Source of the DNA: Saprospirales bacterium
GTDB taxonomy: Bacteria > Bacteroidota > Bacteroidia > Chitinophagales > Saprospiraceae
DNA: 7,623 nt
Direction of reading: 5' to 3'
Assembly (NCBI GenBank): GCA_003448025.1
Contig: DLXL01000385.1
Coordinates: forward strand, 18,102 to 25,724
Shown: one piece after another, positions 1 through 6,011 of the stretch
How the letters are laid out: each line of letters begins with the position of its first letter
Position numbering within the stretch: the first letter of the stretch is position 1
Program-made: the position numbers and the translations under genes
The notes under the pieces: model-generated
What the model saw: the letters and a program-made list of their open reading frames with translations, nothing else
The model's database searches: none
What the model was told of the DNA's origin: nothing

Positions 1-4
1 GTTA

Positions 5-24
5 AATTTTTAATTTTTAATTTT
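5..24. repeat. Short AT tandem repeat (7-bp unit AATTTTT, nearly 3 copies)
   Basis: Positions 5-11 and 12-18 are two exact copies of AATTTTT and 19-24 is a partial third copy. It lies at the window edge, downstream of the terminator of the zinc-ribbon gene, so it is intergenic as far as can be seen. It is probably simple low-complexity sequence. No function is assigned. Confidence 0.5.
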
Positions 25-35
25 CAGGACAGCTT

Positions 36-82
36 AAAAACGACGAAAGCCTGCCAATTTTGAGGGATCGGCAGGCTTTCGT
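36..82 (-). terminator. Intrinsic terminator of the nif3-like / zinc-ribbon unit
   Basis: A perfect 13-bp inverted repeat pairs 43-55 with 70-82 (core CGAAAGCCTGCC) around a 14-nt loop. Read on the minus strand, the stem is followed two bases later by a run of five T (positions 40 down to 36), which is the form of a Rho-independent terminator. It starts 18 bp past the stop codon of the zinc-ribbon gene. The plus-strand side has no T tract, so it should act only on minus-strand transcripts. Confidence 0.85.
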
Positions 83-100
83 GATGGTATGGTAAATGGT

Positions 101-856
101 TTATGCCTCTACCGCCGATTCAGGCGAAACGATGGTTTGATCTACGAGGATACGGCCGCAATGTTCGCAGGCGATAACACGCTTGTGCAATCCAATTTCC
201 AGTTGAATCTGAGGAGGCACATTGTTGAAGCAACCACCACAGGAATTGCGCTCCACGGTGGCCACAGCAATCCCATTACGGTAGGTGCGACGCGTTTTAT
301 CGTATGCATTCAGCAGGCGGGCTTCAATGCCTTCGCGTGCTTTTTCGCTTTGTTTGTGCAGGCGTTTTTCTTCACCTTCTGTTTTTTCAATAACCCCCTG
401 AAGCTCCACCTTCTTGGCTTCAAGCTCCTTTTGCTTGGCTTCGAACTTGGCTTCAGCTACCAACAGGCTTTCTTTTTTGCCTTCCAGGCTACCCTTTGCT
501 TCGCGAACGCGTTTTTCAGACAACTGAATGTCAAGCTTTGCCAATTCGATTTCTTTTTGAAGCGCTTCGTATTCACGGTTGTTTTTAACCTCGTCGAGCT
601 GCTTTTGGTACCTTTTGATATTGGCGTCAGCGTCTTTAGCCTGGGTCTGCATTTTGGCAATTTCCTGCTCGCTTTCCTTTAGTACCGCCTTCATTTTTTT
701 GATACGGGTATCCAGACCCGCTACCTCGTCCTCCAGATCGGCTACTTCCATTGGAAGTTCTCCTTTGAGGATTTGAATTTCATCGAGTTGTGAATCGATC
801 TGCTGTAAATTCCACAGCATGCTGAGTTTGTCGGCAATGGATGCTTCTACGGCCAT
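101..856 (-). CDS. Coiled-coil protein with C-terminal C4-type zinc ribbon (DUF164 / zf-RING_7 family)
   Basis: The 251-residue protein is almost entirely charged heptad-like helix from about residue 7 to 195 (rich in E, K, L, A), ending in a compact zinc ribbon with C206-x2-C209 and C230-x2-C233. The family motif NNREYEALQKEIE is at residues 92-104. This matches the long-hairpin-plus-zinc-ribbon family that includes Helicobacter HP0958 and chlamydial CT398, whose members act as adaptor or chaperone-like proteins and bind protein or RNA partners. The role in Bacteroidota is not established, and a cytoplasmic location is inferred from the absence of a signal peptide. I chose the ATG at 856. 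The frame extends to a TTG at 907, but the extra 17 residues are proline-rich and unlike the family. The gene lies 57 bp downstream of the Nif3-like gene on the same strand and is followed by a strong terminator, so the two very likely form one transcript. Confidence 0.88.
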   Translation of the reverse strand: MAVEASIADKLSMLWNLQQIDSQLDEIQILKGELPMEVADLEDEVAGLDTRIKKMKAVLKESEQEIAKMQTQAKDADANIKRYQKQLDEVKNNREYEALQKEIELAKLDIQLSEKRVREAKGSLEGKKESLLVAEAKFEAKQKELEAKKVELQGVIEKTEGEEKRLHKQSEKAREGIEARLLNAYDKTRRTYRNGIAVATVERNSCGGCFNNVPPQIQLEIGLHKRVIACEHCGRILVDQTIVSPESAVEA

Positions 857-913
857 TCTATGAATTGAATGAGTGAGAGGTGATGGATTTATTGGGTTGA
901 TTTTCAATGCTTT

Positions 914-1699
914 TTAGGCATAGAAAACCGGATTGGTATTGAGGTTGGTCAAATGGAGCGCAAAAGTAGGGAATTTTTCTTGTAAAATGTGGAATAAAAG
1001 TTCAATTGTGAATTGTTCACTCTCAAAATGTCCAACATCAGCGATGACCAGCCTGCCTTCGGCATCAAAAAACTCATGATACTTAAAATCTGCGGTGACC
1101 AAAAAATCAGCATTTTGCCTGATTGCTTCCGGAAGAAGGAAACTGCCGGCGCCTCCACAAACCGCTACAGTCTTAACATCCCGATGCCTGAGGGCAGTGT
1201 GGCGGATACAAGCGGTGTTAAGGGCCGTCTTGAGATATTGCAGGAAGTCCGTCTCAGAAACAGATTTCGGCAACTGCCCTATCAGGCCTGCGCCTATTTC
1301 TGGATCACCCGCTTTGGGCGCCAGGATTCGGGTGTTGATCAGGCCAAGTTTTTCCGCTATTTTACTGTTCACACCCTGCCGGAAAACATTGTCCAGATTG
1401 GTATGAATGGCATAAATAGCTATGCCATGCCGAATGGCTTTGATAACGGTCCGTTCAATATACGTGGCGCCATTAAGCCGCTTTAAGCCGCGAAATACAA
1501 TCGGATGGTGAGCAACTACCAGGTTGCAACCCCTGGCAATGGCCTCCTCAATGATGGCTTCAGTGGAGTCTAAACAACAAATTACACCAGTTACCTCCTG
1601 GTCCGGATCGCCTACAATCAGCCCGGCATTGTCGTACGATTCCTGTAAGTAGGGTGGGGCTACGGCCTCCAGTACAGAAAGAATTTCTGCTATTTTCAT
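914..1699 (-). CDS. Nif3-like dinuclear metal center protein (YbgI/SA1388 family, short form)
   Basis: This 261-residue protein has the Nif3 hallmarks in order: YDNAGLIVGD (22-31), VAHHPIVF (62-69, metal-binding His64 and His65), HTNLDN (99-104, Asp103), VCGGAGSFL (180-188), TADFKYHEF (202-210) and ADVGHFESEQF (220-230, His224 and Glu228). All metal-ligand positions expected for the two-metal site are present. Family proteins assemble as hexameric rings. Some are annotated as GTP cyclohydrolase I type 2, but the true reaction is unsettled. Many Bacteroidota and Firmicutes members are about 365 residues because of a PII/CutA-like insert. Here the chain runs directly from RILAPKAGDPE (124-134) to GAGLIGQL, so the insert is absent, as in E. 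coli YbgI. The ATG at 1699 is preferred over an upstream start at 1786, because residues MKIAEIL begin the family domain and the extra 29 residues are low-complexity. It is the first gene of a unit with the zinc-ribbon protein. Confidence 0.92.
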   Translation of the reverse strand: MKIAEILSVLEAVAPPYLQESYDNAGLIVGDPDQEVTGVICCLDSTEAIIEEAIARGCNLVVAHHPIVFRGLKRLNGATYIERTVIKAIRHGIAIYAIHTNLDNVFRQGVNSKIAEKLGLINTRILAPKAGDPEIGAGLIGQLPKSVSETDFLQYLKTALNTACIRHTALRHRDVKTVAVCGGAGSFLLPEAIRQNADFLVTADFKYHEFFDAEGRLVIADVGHFESEQFTIELLFHILQEKFPTFALHLTNLNTNPVFYA

Positions 1700-1759
1700 G
1701 CTTTTTTTACCGCAAAATTGACCTTTTAAGCGCAGTGAAAAAAATATTGACCAGAATAT

Positions 1760-1791
1760 TTGGAAAAATGAATCTAGTGTAAACAATTTTG
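1760..1791 (+). promoter_or_regulatory. Tentative Bacteroidota-type promoter for tetR
   Basis: A TTG at 1760-1762 is followed after 21 bp by CAATTTTG at 1784-1791, which differs from the Bacteroidota -7 consensus TAnnTTTG at one defined position. The -7 element would lie inside the left half of the operator palindrome, and transcription would start only about 15 nt before the TTG start codon. That geometry fits repression by occlusion. The match is short and AT-rich sequence gives chance hits, so this is only suggestive. Confidence 0.4.
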
Positions 1792-1808
1792 TCGAACAAA
1801 AAAGTTTA
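1780..1808. promoter_or_regulatory. Operator O1: palindrome upstream of tetR
   Basis: This 29-bp interrupted palindrome has outer arms TAAAC/GTTTA, inner arms TTTTGT/ACAAAA, a 3-bp centre CGA and two unpaired bases (AA) in each half. Eleven of thirteen arm positions pair on each side. It ends 3 bp before the start codon of the TetR gene, and 25 of its 29 bases recur in front of the hydrolase gene at 2463-2491. It is the probable autoregulatory binding site of the encoded TetR protein. It also lies 81-109 bp upstream of the divergent Nif3-like gene, but there is no sign that it controls that gene. Confidence 0.8.
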
Positions 1809-1811
1809 ATC

Positions 1812-2420
1812 TTGACAGCAGAACATAATACCCAACAACTAATTTTGGATGCCGCCCTTCAGGAATTCCACTTGCATGGGTTTAACGGAGCCAGAACCAG
1901 TCGAATTGCCACAAGAGCCGGTATCAGCCGCACCATGCTGCATTACTATTTCAGTACAAAAGAAGCGCTTTTTGAAGCCGTACTGAATAAAACCTTTAAT
2001 GCCGTGCTGCCTCATATTCAGCGGGTAGCTCAGGAAGGTTCGGATTTGTTTGCCATGATTGAAACCCTGGTCAAGGTGCTGTCTGATATGCTGGAAGAAA
2101 ATCCGGGGCTGCCCAGTTTTGTGGTAAACATACTCAACGAACGTCCGGATTTGCTGCTCAATCTGGGGTATGCGCAGGAAGAAAATGCCCCGGGACTGCT
2201 GGAGCCACTGGTGGAAAAAGCGCGCCAAAATGGCCAGATTAGACAGGATATCCTGGCAGAAGACCTGGTTATTCACATCTGGTCGCTTTGTACCGGACCC
2301 TATCTGGTGAGTACTTACATCGCTGCCAAAGAGAAGAGAAATGAGGAAGCGATGAAGGCTTTCATCCGAAGACGCAGAAAGGCGGTGCTGGATTTGCTGA
2401 TCAAAGGCATTCAACCCTGA
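1812..2420 (+). CDS. TetR/AcrR-family transcriptional repressor
   Basis: The 202-residue protein opens with a typical TetR DNA-binding domain: helix QLILDAALQEFHLHGF (9-24), then the helix-turn-helix from about 27 to 49 (TSRIATRAGISRTMLHYYFS), then TKEALFEAV. The rest (about 60-202) is a helical ligand-binding and dimerisation domain typical in length but not diagnostic for any ligand. It ends with a basic stretch RRRRK near residue 186-190. The start is TTG at 1812. The frame is open back to a stop at 1719-1721 but contains no ATG, GTG or other TTG, and the next Met (42) would destroy the HTH, so TTG is well supported. The gene is flanked by matching palindromes and has its own terminator, so it is predicted to repress itself and the downstream hydrolase-oxidase operon, with a substrate or product of those enzymes as inducer (inference). 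Confidence 0.93.
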   Translation: MTAEHNTQQLILDAALQEFHLHGFNGARTSRIATRAGISRTMLHYYFSTKEALFEAVLNKTFNAVLPHIQRVAQEGSDLFAMIETLVKVLSDMLEENPGLPSFVVNILNERPDLLLNLGYAQEENAPGLLEPLVEKARQNGQIRQDILAEDLVIHIWSLCTGPYLVSTYIAAKEKRNEEAMKAFIRRRRKAVLDLLIKGIQP

Positions 2421-2429
2421 ATTTGTGCC

Positions 2430-2453
2430 GGCGCTTTACAGCGCTCTTTTTTT
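2430..2453 (+). terminator. Intrinsic terminator after tetR
   Basis: GCGCT (2431-2435) pairs with AGCGC (2440-2444) around a 4-nt loop, with one additional G-U pair (2430/2445), followed by TC and seven T (2447-2453). It begins 10 bp past the tetR stop codon. It separates tetR from the downstream operon, which therefore needs its own promoter; that is consistent with the second operator copy just beyond it. Confidence 0.75.
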
Positions 2454-2462
2454 ACACCTGAA

Positions 2463-2491
2463 TAAACAAAATTGTCGAACAAAATAGTTGA
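2463..2491. promoter_or_regulatory. Operator O2: second copy of the palindrome, upstream of the hydrolase-oxidase operon
   Basis: This 29-bp element is identical to O1 at 25 positions, including TAAACAA at its left end and the central TTGTCGAACAAAA. The four changes weaken the inner arms (TTGT/ACAA remain fully paired) and one outer-arm base. It abuts the ATG at 2492 directly, so bound repressor would cover the ribosome-binding and transcription-start region. Because O2 is less symmetric than O1, weaker binding and easier derepression of the operon than of tetR is possible (inference). Confidence 0.8.
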
Positions 2492-3295
2492 ATGAAAAAC
2501 CTGAAATACATCGGTTACCATGCATCGGATTTTCAAACACCTTATGGTATGTTTTATTCCGAGCAGATCCCGGCCGCCACTGCCCGGGTGCAGGAAGTTA
2601 TGCAAAATGCCTTGCCTGCCTGCGCTCTGCCCGACCTGATGCAAGCTGTTGAGGCATTACAGGCGTCGGTGGCACAGGAAACAGAGTATGGTTTTACCCG
2701 GGAACCCGATGGATCCATTCGGGTGGCCTTGCGCACCGCAATGCCTGGCGTCACTCCTGCTATGGTTCACTGGTGGTTTGGCTGGCATAGCCTGGAAGAC
2801 AACCGCTACAAACTCTGGCATCCTCGCGCTCACCAAAGCGCCCGGTGGAAGGATGGGCAGCCCGAAGTAGCCTATGTGGGGCGGGTTTCTGCCATTGAGG
2901 AATACATTGGGACCACTATGGAAAAAGCTGATATTCAATTTGTTGCGCCGGAGAAACTGGGCTTGCCGGCTTTTGATCCGGTCAATCCGCAATCTGTACT
3001 GTACGTCTGCGCCAGGGTTGGCCTGAGCAAAGCGCCGTTGGATGCCGGATGGCTGATTCATCAGGTTCGACCGGTAGATGGTGGGGCGGAAATGCGGTCC
3101 AGGTTCTGGATGGGCGGACGCTATGTTGCCTGGCGGGGCGCTGGCTGGCTGGCTGGCCTACTTAATCCGCTGCTGCCATTTCTGGCCAAACTTCCTGCGC
3201 AACAGGCAAGAGATTTGCTTACGCACTGCTCTGAAGAAATGCAGCATCTGTCAGGCTTTTTACCCGCACTTTATCTTAAAAACAATCCAGCTTAA
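2492..3295 (+). CDS. DAPG/phloretin hydrolase-like C-C hydrolase (PhlG/Phy family)
   Basis: The 267-residue protein carries the signature of the DAPG-hydrolase (PhiG-domain) family: PGVTPAMVHWWFGWH (85-99), RYKLWHPRAH (105-114), YVGRVSAIEEYIG (128-140), VCARVG (172-177), and EMRSRFWMGG (200-209). Known members are Pseudomonas PhlG, which removes an acetyl group from 2,4-diacetylphloroglucinol, and Eubacterium ramulus Phy, which cleaves phloretin to phloroglucinol and phloretic acid. Both are zinc-dependent and use a His, a Glu and a C-terminal HxxxE. Here H245-x3-E249 fits the C-terminal pair, and the other ligands are probably one of His99/110/114 and Glu136 or Glu137; I cannot fix the alignment by eye. 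There is no signal peptide, so it is cytoplasmic. It is the first gene of an operon with the FAD oxidase (18-bp gap) and starts directly at operator O2. The family call is strong, but the exact substrate is open. Confidence 0.87.
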   Translation: MKNLKYIGYHASDFQTPYGMFYSEQIPAATARVQEVMQNALPACALPDLMQAVEALQASVAQETEYGFTREPDGSIRVALRTAMPGVTPAMVHWWFGWHSLEDNRYKLWHPRAHQSARWKDGQPEVAYVGRVSAIEEYIGTTMEKADIQFVAPEKLGLPAFDPVNPQSVLYVCARVGLSKAPLDAGWLIHQVRPVDGGAEMRSRFWMGGRYVAWRGAGWLAGLLNPLLPFLAKLPAQQARDLLTHCSEEMQHLSGFLPALYLKNNPA

Positions 3296-3313
3296 CGATT
3301 TAACTAACTGAAA

Positions 3314-4654
3314 ATGACCCAATTAGATGTAAAAGGAGAAGTGTTTGCCCCAAATCATCCTGATTTCGACCGGATGGTGCTGGGCGCCATGTTTAATCAG
3401 GTGGACCCCGGCAGACGCCCGGCCCTGATGGTTCGGCCAAAACAAGTGGAGGATATTATCCGCACCGTTTTGTTTGCCCGTGAACAAGGCTTAAGAATCA
3501 GTATTTGCTCCGGCGGACACAGCTGGTCGGCCAACCACCTGCGACCGGGTAGCATATTGCTGGACATGTCGTATTTTGATGCTTATGAAATTGACCGCGA
3601 CCAGATGATTGCGCGGGCTGGTCCGGCCATTGGCGGCAGTGTGTTGCTGACCAAATTGATGGGTCAGGGCTTGTTTTTTCCAGCGGGTCATTGCAAGGGC
3701 GTTTGTATTGGCGGGTATTTGTTGCAGGGTGGATTTGCCTGGCATGGCAGAAAGCTCGGCATGGCCTGCGAAAGCGTTCTGGGGCTGGATATCGTAACTG
3801 CCGATGGACGGTTGGTTCATGCCAGTGCCACTGAAAACCCGGATTTATATTGGGCTGCAAGGGGGGCTGGTGGCGGCTTTTTCGGGATTGTAGTGCGTTT
3901 TCACCTGCGCATATACCCGCGCCCCAGGTACGGTGGCATGCTGGTGCACGGGTTTAGCATGAAACATCTGGAACATGTGTTTCATTGGGCCCACGAGGTT
4001 GGGCCGGAAGTGCCTAATACAGTAGAGTTTCAGCTGCTGGCCAGTCAGCGGGCAATGAATTTGTTTGGGCCCGGCATTGAGGCCGTTGCCGCCATTTTTG
4101 CCGATACCAAAGAGGAGTTGGCTGACGCTCAGGCGTTTATGCGCAAGAGCCCGGTGAAAAACAAGGCGTTTATCAGAACCGGTTACTGGAACATGCCTAT
4201 TTCGCTGATGTATCGTTTTGCCATGAGCCACTATCCGGAAAAACACCATTGGGGCGTGGACAACATGTGGACGCATGCTTCTGCGGAGTCGTTGATACCT
4301 CATTTGCGCAAAATTGCAGATACCATGCCGCCGCCGCCAACCCACATGCTATGGTTGAACTGGCATCCGCCGGTGCGACAAAGTTCGATGGCTTTTTCTG
4401 TGGAAGACAACATCTACATCGCCCTGTATGGTGGGTGGAAGCATGCTGCCGATACGCCCCGTTATGGCAACTGGGCGCGGGATCGTATGCAGGAAATGGC
4501 GCACTTGTCGACAGGCATCCAACTGGCAGACGAGGGACTGCACAAACGCACCGACAGGTTCCTGAGCGATGCGCATTACCAAAAAATGGATGGCATCCGG
4601 CTCCAGCGCGACCCCGGGCAATTGTTCCATGAATGGCACAGCAGGCCGGTATAG
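3314..4654 (+). CDS. FAD-binding oxidoreductase, berberine-bridge (PCMH/BBE) type, probably bicovalent flavin
   Basis: The 446-residue protein shows the PCMH-type FAD domain: RPALMVRPKQVEDI (35-48), ICSGGHSW (64-71), LLDMSYFD (82-89), GHCKGVCIGGYLLQGG (125-140), LGLDIVTADGRLV (156-168) and DLYWAARGAGGGFFGIVV (177-194). His69 matches the histidyl-flavin residue and Cys127 matches the cysteinyl-flavin residue of berberine-bridge-like enzymes, so the flavin may be attached at both. The C-terminus (about residues 405-446, ending RLQRDPGQLFHEWHSRP) resembles the short BBE domain. Such enzymes oxidise alcohols, sugars or phenolic and alkaloid substrates with O2 as acceptor. No signal peptide is visible. 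It follows the hydrolase gene by 18 bp and is presumably co-transcribed and controlled by O2, which suggests that it acts on the same compound before or after the acyl cleavage (inference). Its stop lies 1 bp from the convergent gene's stop. Confidence 0.88.
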   Translation: MTQLDVKGEVFAPNHPDFDRMVLGAMFNQVDPGRRPALMVRPKQVEDIIRTVLFAREQGLRISICSGGHSWSANHLRPGSILLDMSYFDAYEIDRDQMIARAGPAIGGSVLLTKLMGQGLFFPAGHCKGVCIGGYLLQGGFAWHGRKLGMACESVLGLDIVTADGRLVHASATENPDLYWAARGAGGGFFGIVVRFHLRIYPRPRYGGMLVHGFSMKHLEHVFHWAHEVGPEVPNTVEFQLLASQRAMNLFGPGIEAVAAIFADTKEELADAQAFMRKSPVKNKAFIRTGYWNMPISLMYRFAMSHYPEKHHWGVDNMWTHASAESLIPHLRKIADTMPPPPTHMLWLNWHPPVRQSSMAFSVEDNIYIALYGGWKHAADTPRYGNWARDRMQEMAHLSTGIQLADEGLHKRTDRFLSDAHYQKMDGIRLQRDPGQLFHEWHSRPV

Positions 4655-4655
4655 T

Positions 4656-6011
4656 TTAGCCCAGCATATCCAGGAACCATTCCTTTTCGGTCAGGATTTT
4701 TTCGGCCCGTATTTTTTCACGCAGGGCCTCAACAGCTTTGGCATCATTAAACCGAAGGGCCATAAGTTGTTCAGTGTATTGCACAATATGGGTGTAATTG
4801 GTGCGGTGATACCCAATGCCGGTATTCCTGCGGATGTAGTTTTTCAGGTTGGCCAGGTGGCTGGAAAGCAGGTCGAACTCATCGGTTTCGTAATAGATTT
4901 TCAGTTGGTAGATTTTGGCTACCATGTTGTTGATACTGTCTTTGTAGTCTGACCGTTGCAGGTGCTCCAGCGCTGTAGTATAGTCCTTGCGCGCATAGGC
5001 TACGCGTGCAAGGTTCAGACTGGCAGTAGCATCGCGCCAGGTGCGTTCCAGGAAGGAGCGGTATTCATGGATAAAGGATTCGGCCCAATCAGCTTCGCCG
5101 GCCCTGACGGCAATGGCAACGATGTTGGTGAAGGCGAATCTGGAAATCTGGCCATTTTCCAGCAACAGATCTAATTGAATAGCGGAGCGGTAGAGATCCA
5201 GGGTTGCTTTGAGCCATCCCGGACTGGATTCATTGAGTTTTTTAATGCCAAAATTGATGGCCAGCAAAAAAAGCGTTCGCAATTCATCCTTTGGGAATGA
5301 AGTGGTATGTTGAGCCAATATTTCTCTGAATTGCAAAAAATGCTGTTCTGCAGGCTCGGAAGGGAGCGTCAGAAACCGATAGCAATGAAAATACAAGCCT
5401 ATAGCAGGCTCCGATACCAGCATTTCTGCCCTTGCCAGCACCGCATCCAGCAAACCAATATCGTATTGGGTTTTATAAACCGCCTGGTGAGACACTGCCA
5501 GGCAGGCCAGACGCAGTTTTTGGGTTAAATAAGCCAGATCCATGTAATCGGAAGTGGCCTGCAAATTGAGCGAATCAGTGCGTTTTTGGGCGGTATCAAA
5601 CTGATATTGCTCCCATTCTAAGTCCAGTAAATCCTGATAGTAACCGGCGTGGCGCCAACTGTGCCGCGTTCGTTCCTGTCGGGCTTCCCGAAGCGTAATC
5701 TGGAAGTGGCGTGGTAGATTGCGCTTGCGGTAAACCCCGGCCAGTCCAATTTTATTGGCAGCGCTAACTTCACTTTTGTCGTTGTATATGAAGTATTTTT
5801 CCAGTAAAGCGAGTAAGGCAGAATAGGCCAAACGGCTTTTTACTCCGTCCGTTTCAGGCGGTTTCTGTCCTCCCGGCGTGCTCAGGTATTCGTACCAGGC
5901 TATCAATGAGGCACGGGTATTGAAAAATGGCGAGCGGACAAATTTGCCAAATTCGCGCAATTCAGCTGACGACAGGGAAGCAAAAGCCTCGCCGAGCAAG
6001 GTTTTTTCCAT
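4656..6011 (-). CDS. Uncharacterised all-helical protein (TPR-like, Bacteroidota family)
   Basis: I do not recognise a characterised family. The 451-residue product is predicted to be almost entirely alpha-helical, with repeated helix-turn-helix stretches of about 35-40 residues rich in L, A, Y and E in the C-terminal half (for example WAESFIHEYRSFLERTW and YTTALEHLQRSDYKDS), reminiscent of TPR or SEL1-like solenoids. The N-terminus has the conserved-looking phrase LSSAELREFGKFVRSPFFN (13-31), which I associate with long hypothetical proteins in Bacteroidota. There is no signal peptide, membrane segment or catalytic motif. I chose the ATG at 6011. The frame also allows a TTG at 6041, but the added ten residues precede the family-like start. 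It is transcribed alone on the minus strand, converging on the oxidase gene with a 1-bp gap between stop codons. It could be a protein-protein scaffold. No pathway can be assigned. Confidence 0.85.
   Translation of the reverse strand: MEKTLLGEAFASLSSAELREFGKFVRSPFFNTRASLIAWYEYLSTPGGQKPPETDGVKSRLAYSALLALLEKYFIYNDKSEVSAANKIGLAGVYRKRNLPRHFQITLREARQERTRHSWRHAGYYQDLLDLEWEQYQFDTAQKRTDSLNLQATSDYMDLAYLTQKLRLACLAVSHQAVYKTQYDIGLLDAVLARAEMLVSEPAIGLYFHCYRFLTLPSEPAEQHFLQFREILAQHTTSFPKDELRTLFLLAINFGIKKLNESSPGWLKATLDLYRSAIQLDLLLENGQISRFAFTNIVAIAVRAGEADWAESFIHEYRSFLERTWRDATASLNLARVAYARKDYTTALEHLQRSDYKDSINNMVAKIYQLKIYYETDEFDLLSSHLANLKNYIRRNTGIGYHRTNYTHIVQYTEQLMALRFNDAKAVEALREKIRAEKILTEKEWFLDMLG

Noticed and set aside
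89..682. 197-codon plus-strand reading frame rich in Phe and Leu
   Set aside because: It is the antisense of the coiled-coil coding region; the Lys/Glu-rich codons read as Phe/Leu on the other strand. The minus-strand gene has family motifs and a terminator.
1013..1486. 157-codon plus-strand reading frame opposite the Nif3-like gene
   Set aside because: It overlaps conserved metal-binding motifs of the Nif3-like protein on the other strand and shows no domain of its own.
1700..1786. 29-residue N-terminal extension of the Nif3-like protein
   Set aside because: The extension is Phe/Ser-rich low-complexity sequence over AT-rich promoter DNA, and the family domain starts at the ATG at 1699.
3845..4345. 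166-codon minus-strand reading frame inside the oxidase gene
   Set aside because: It lies fully within a well-supported FAD oxidase coding region and has a composition (His, Arg, Pro rich) typical of an antisense shadow.
4672..4687. Small hairpin AGGAA-CCA-TTCCT followed by TTTT near the convergent junction
   Set aside because: The stem is only 5 bp with two G-C pairs and a 3-nt loop, and it lies inside coding sequence, so it is too weak to call a terminator.
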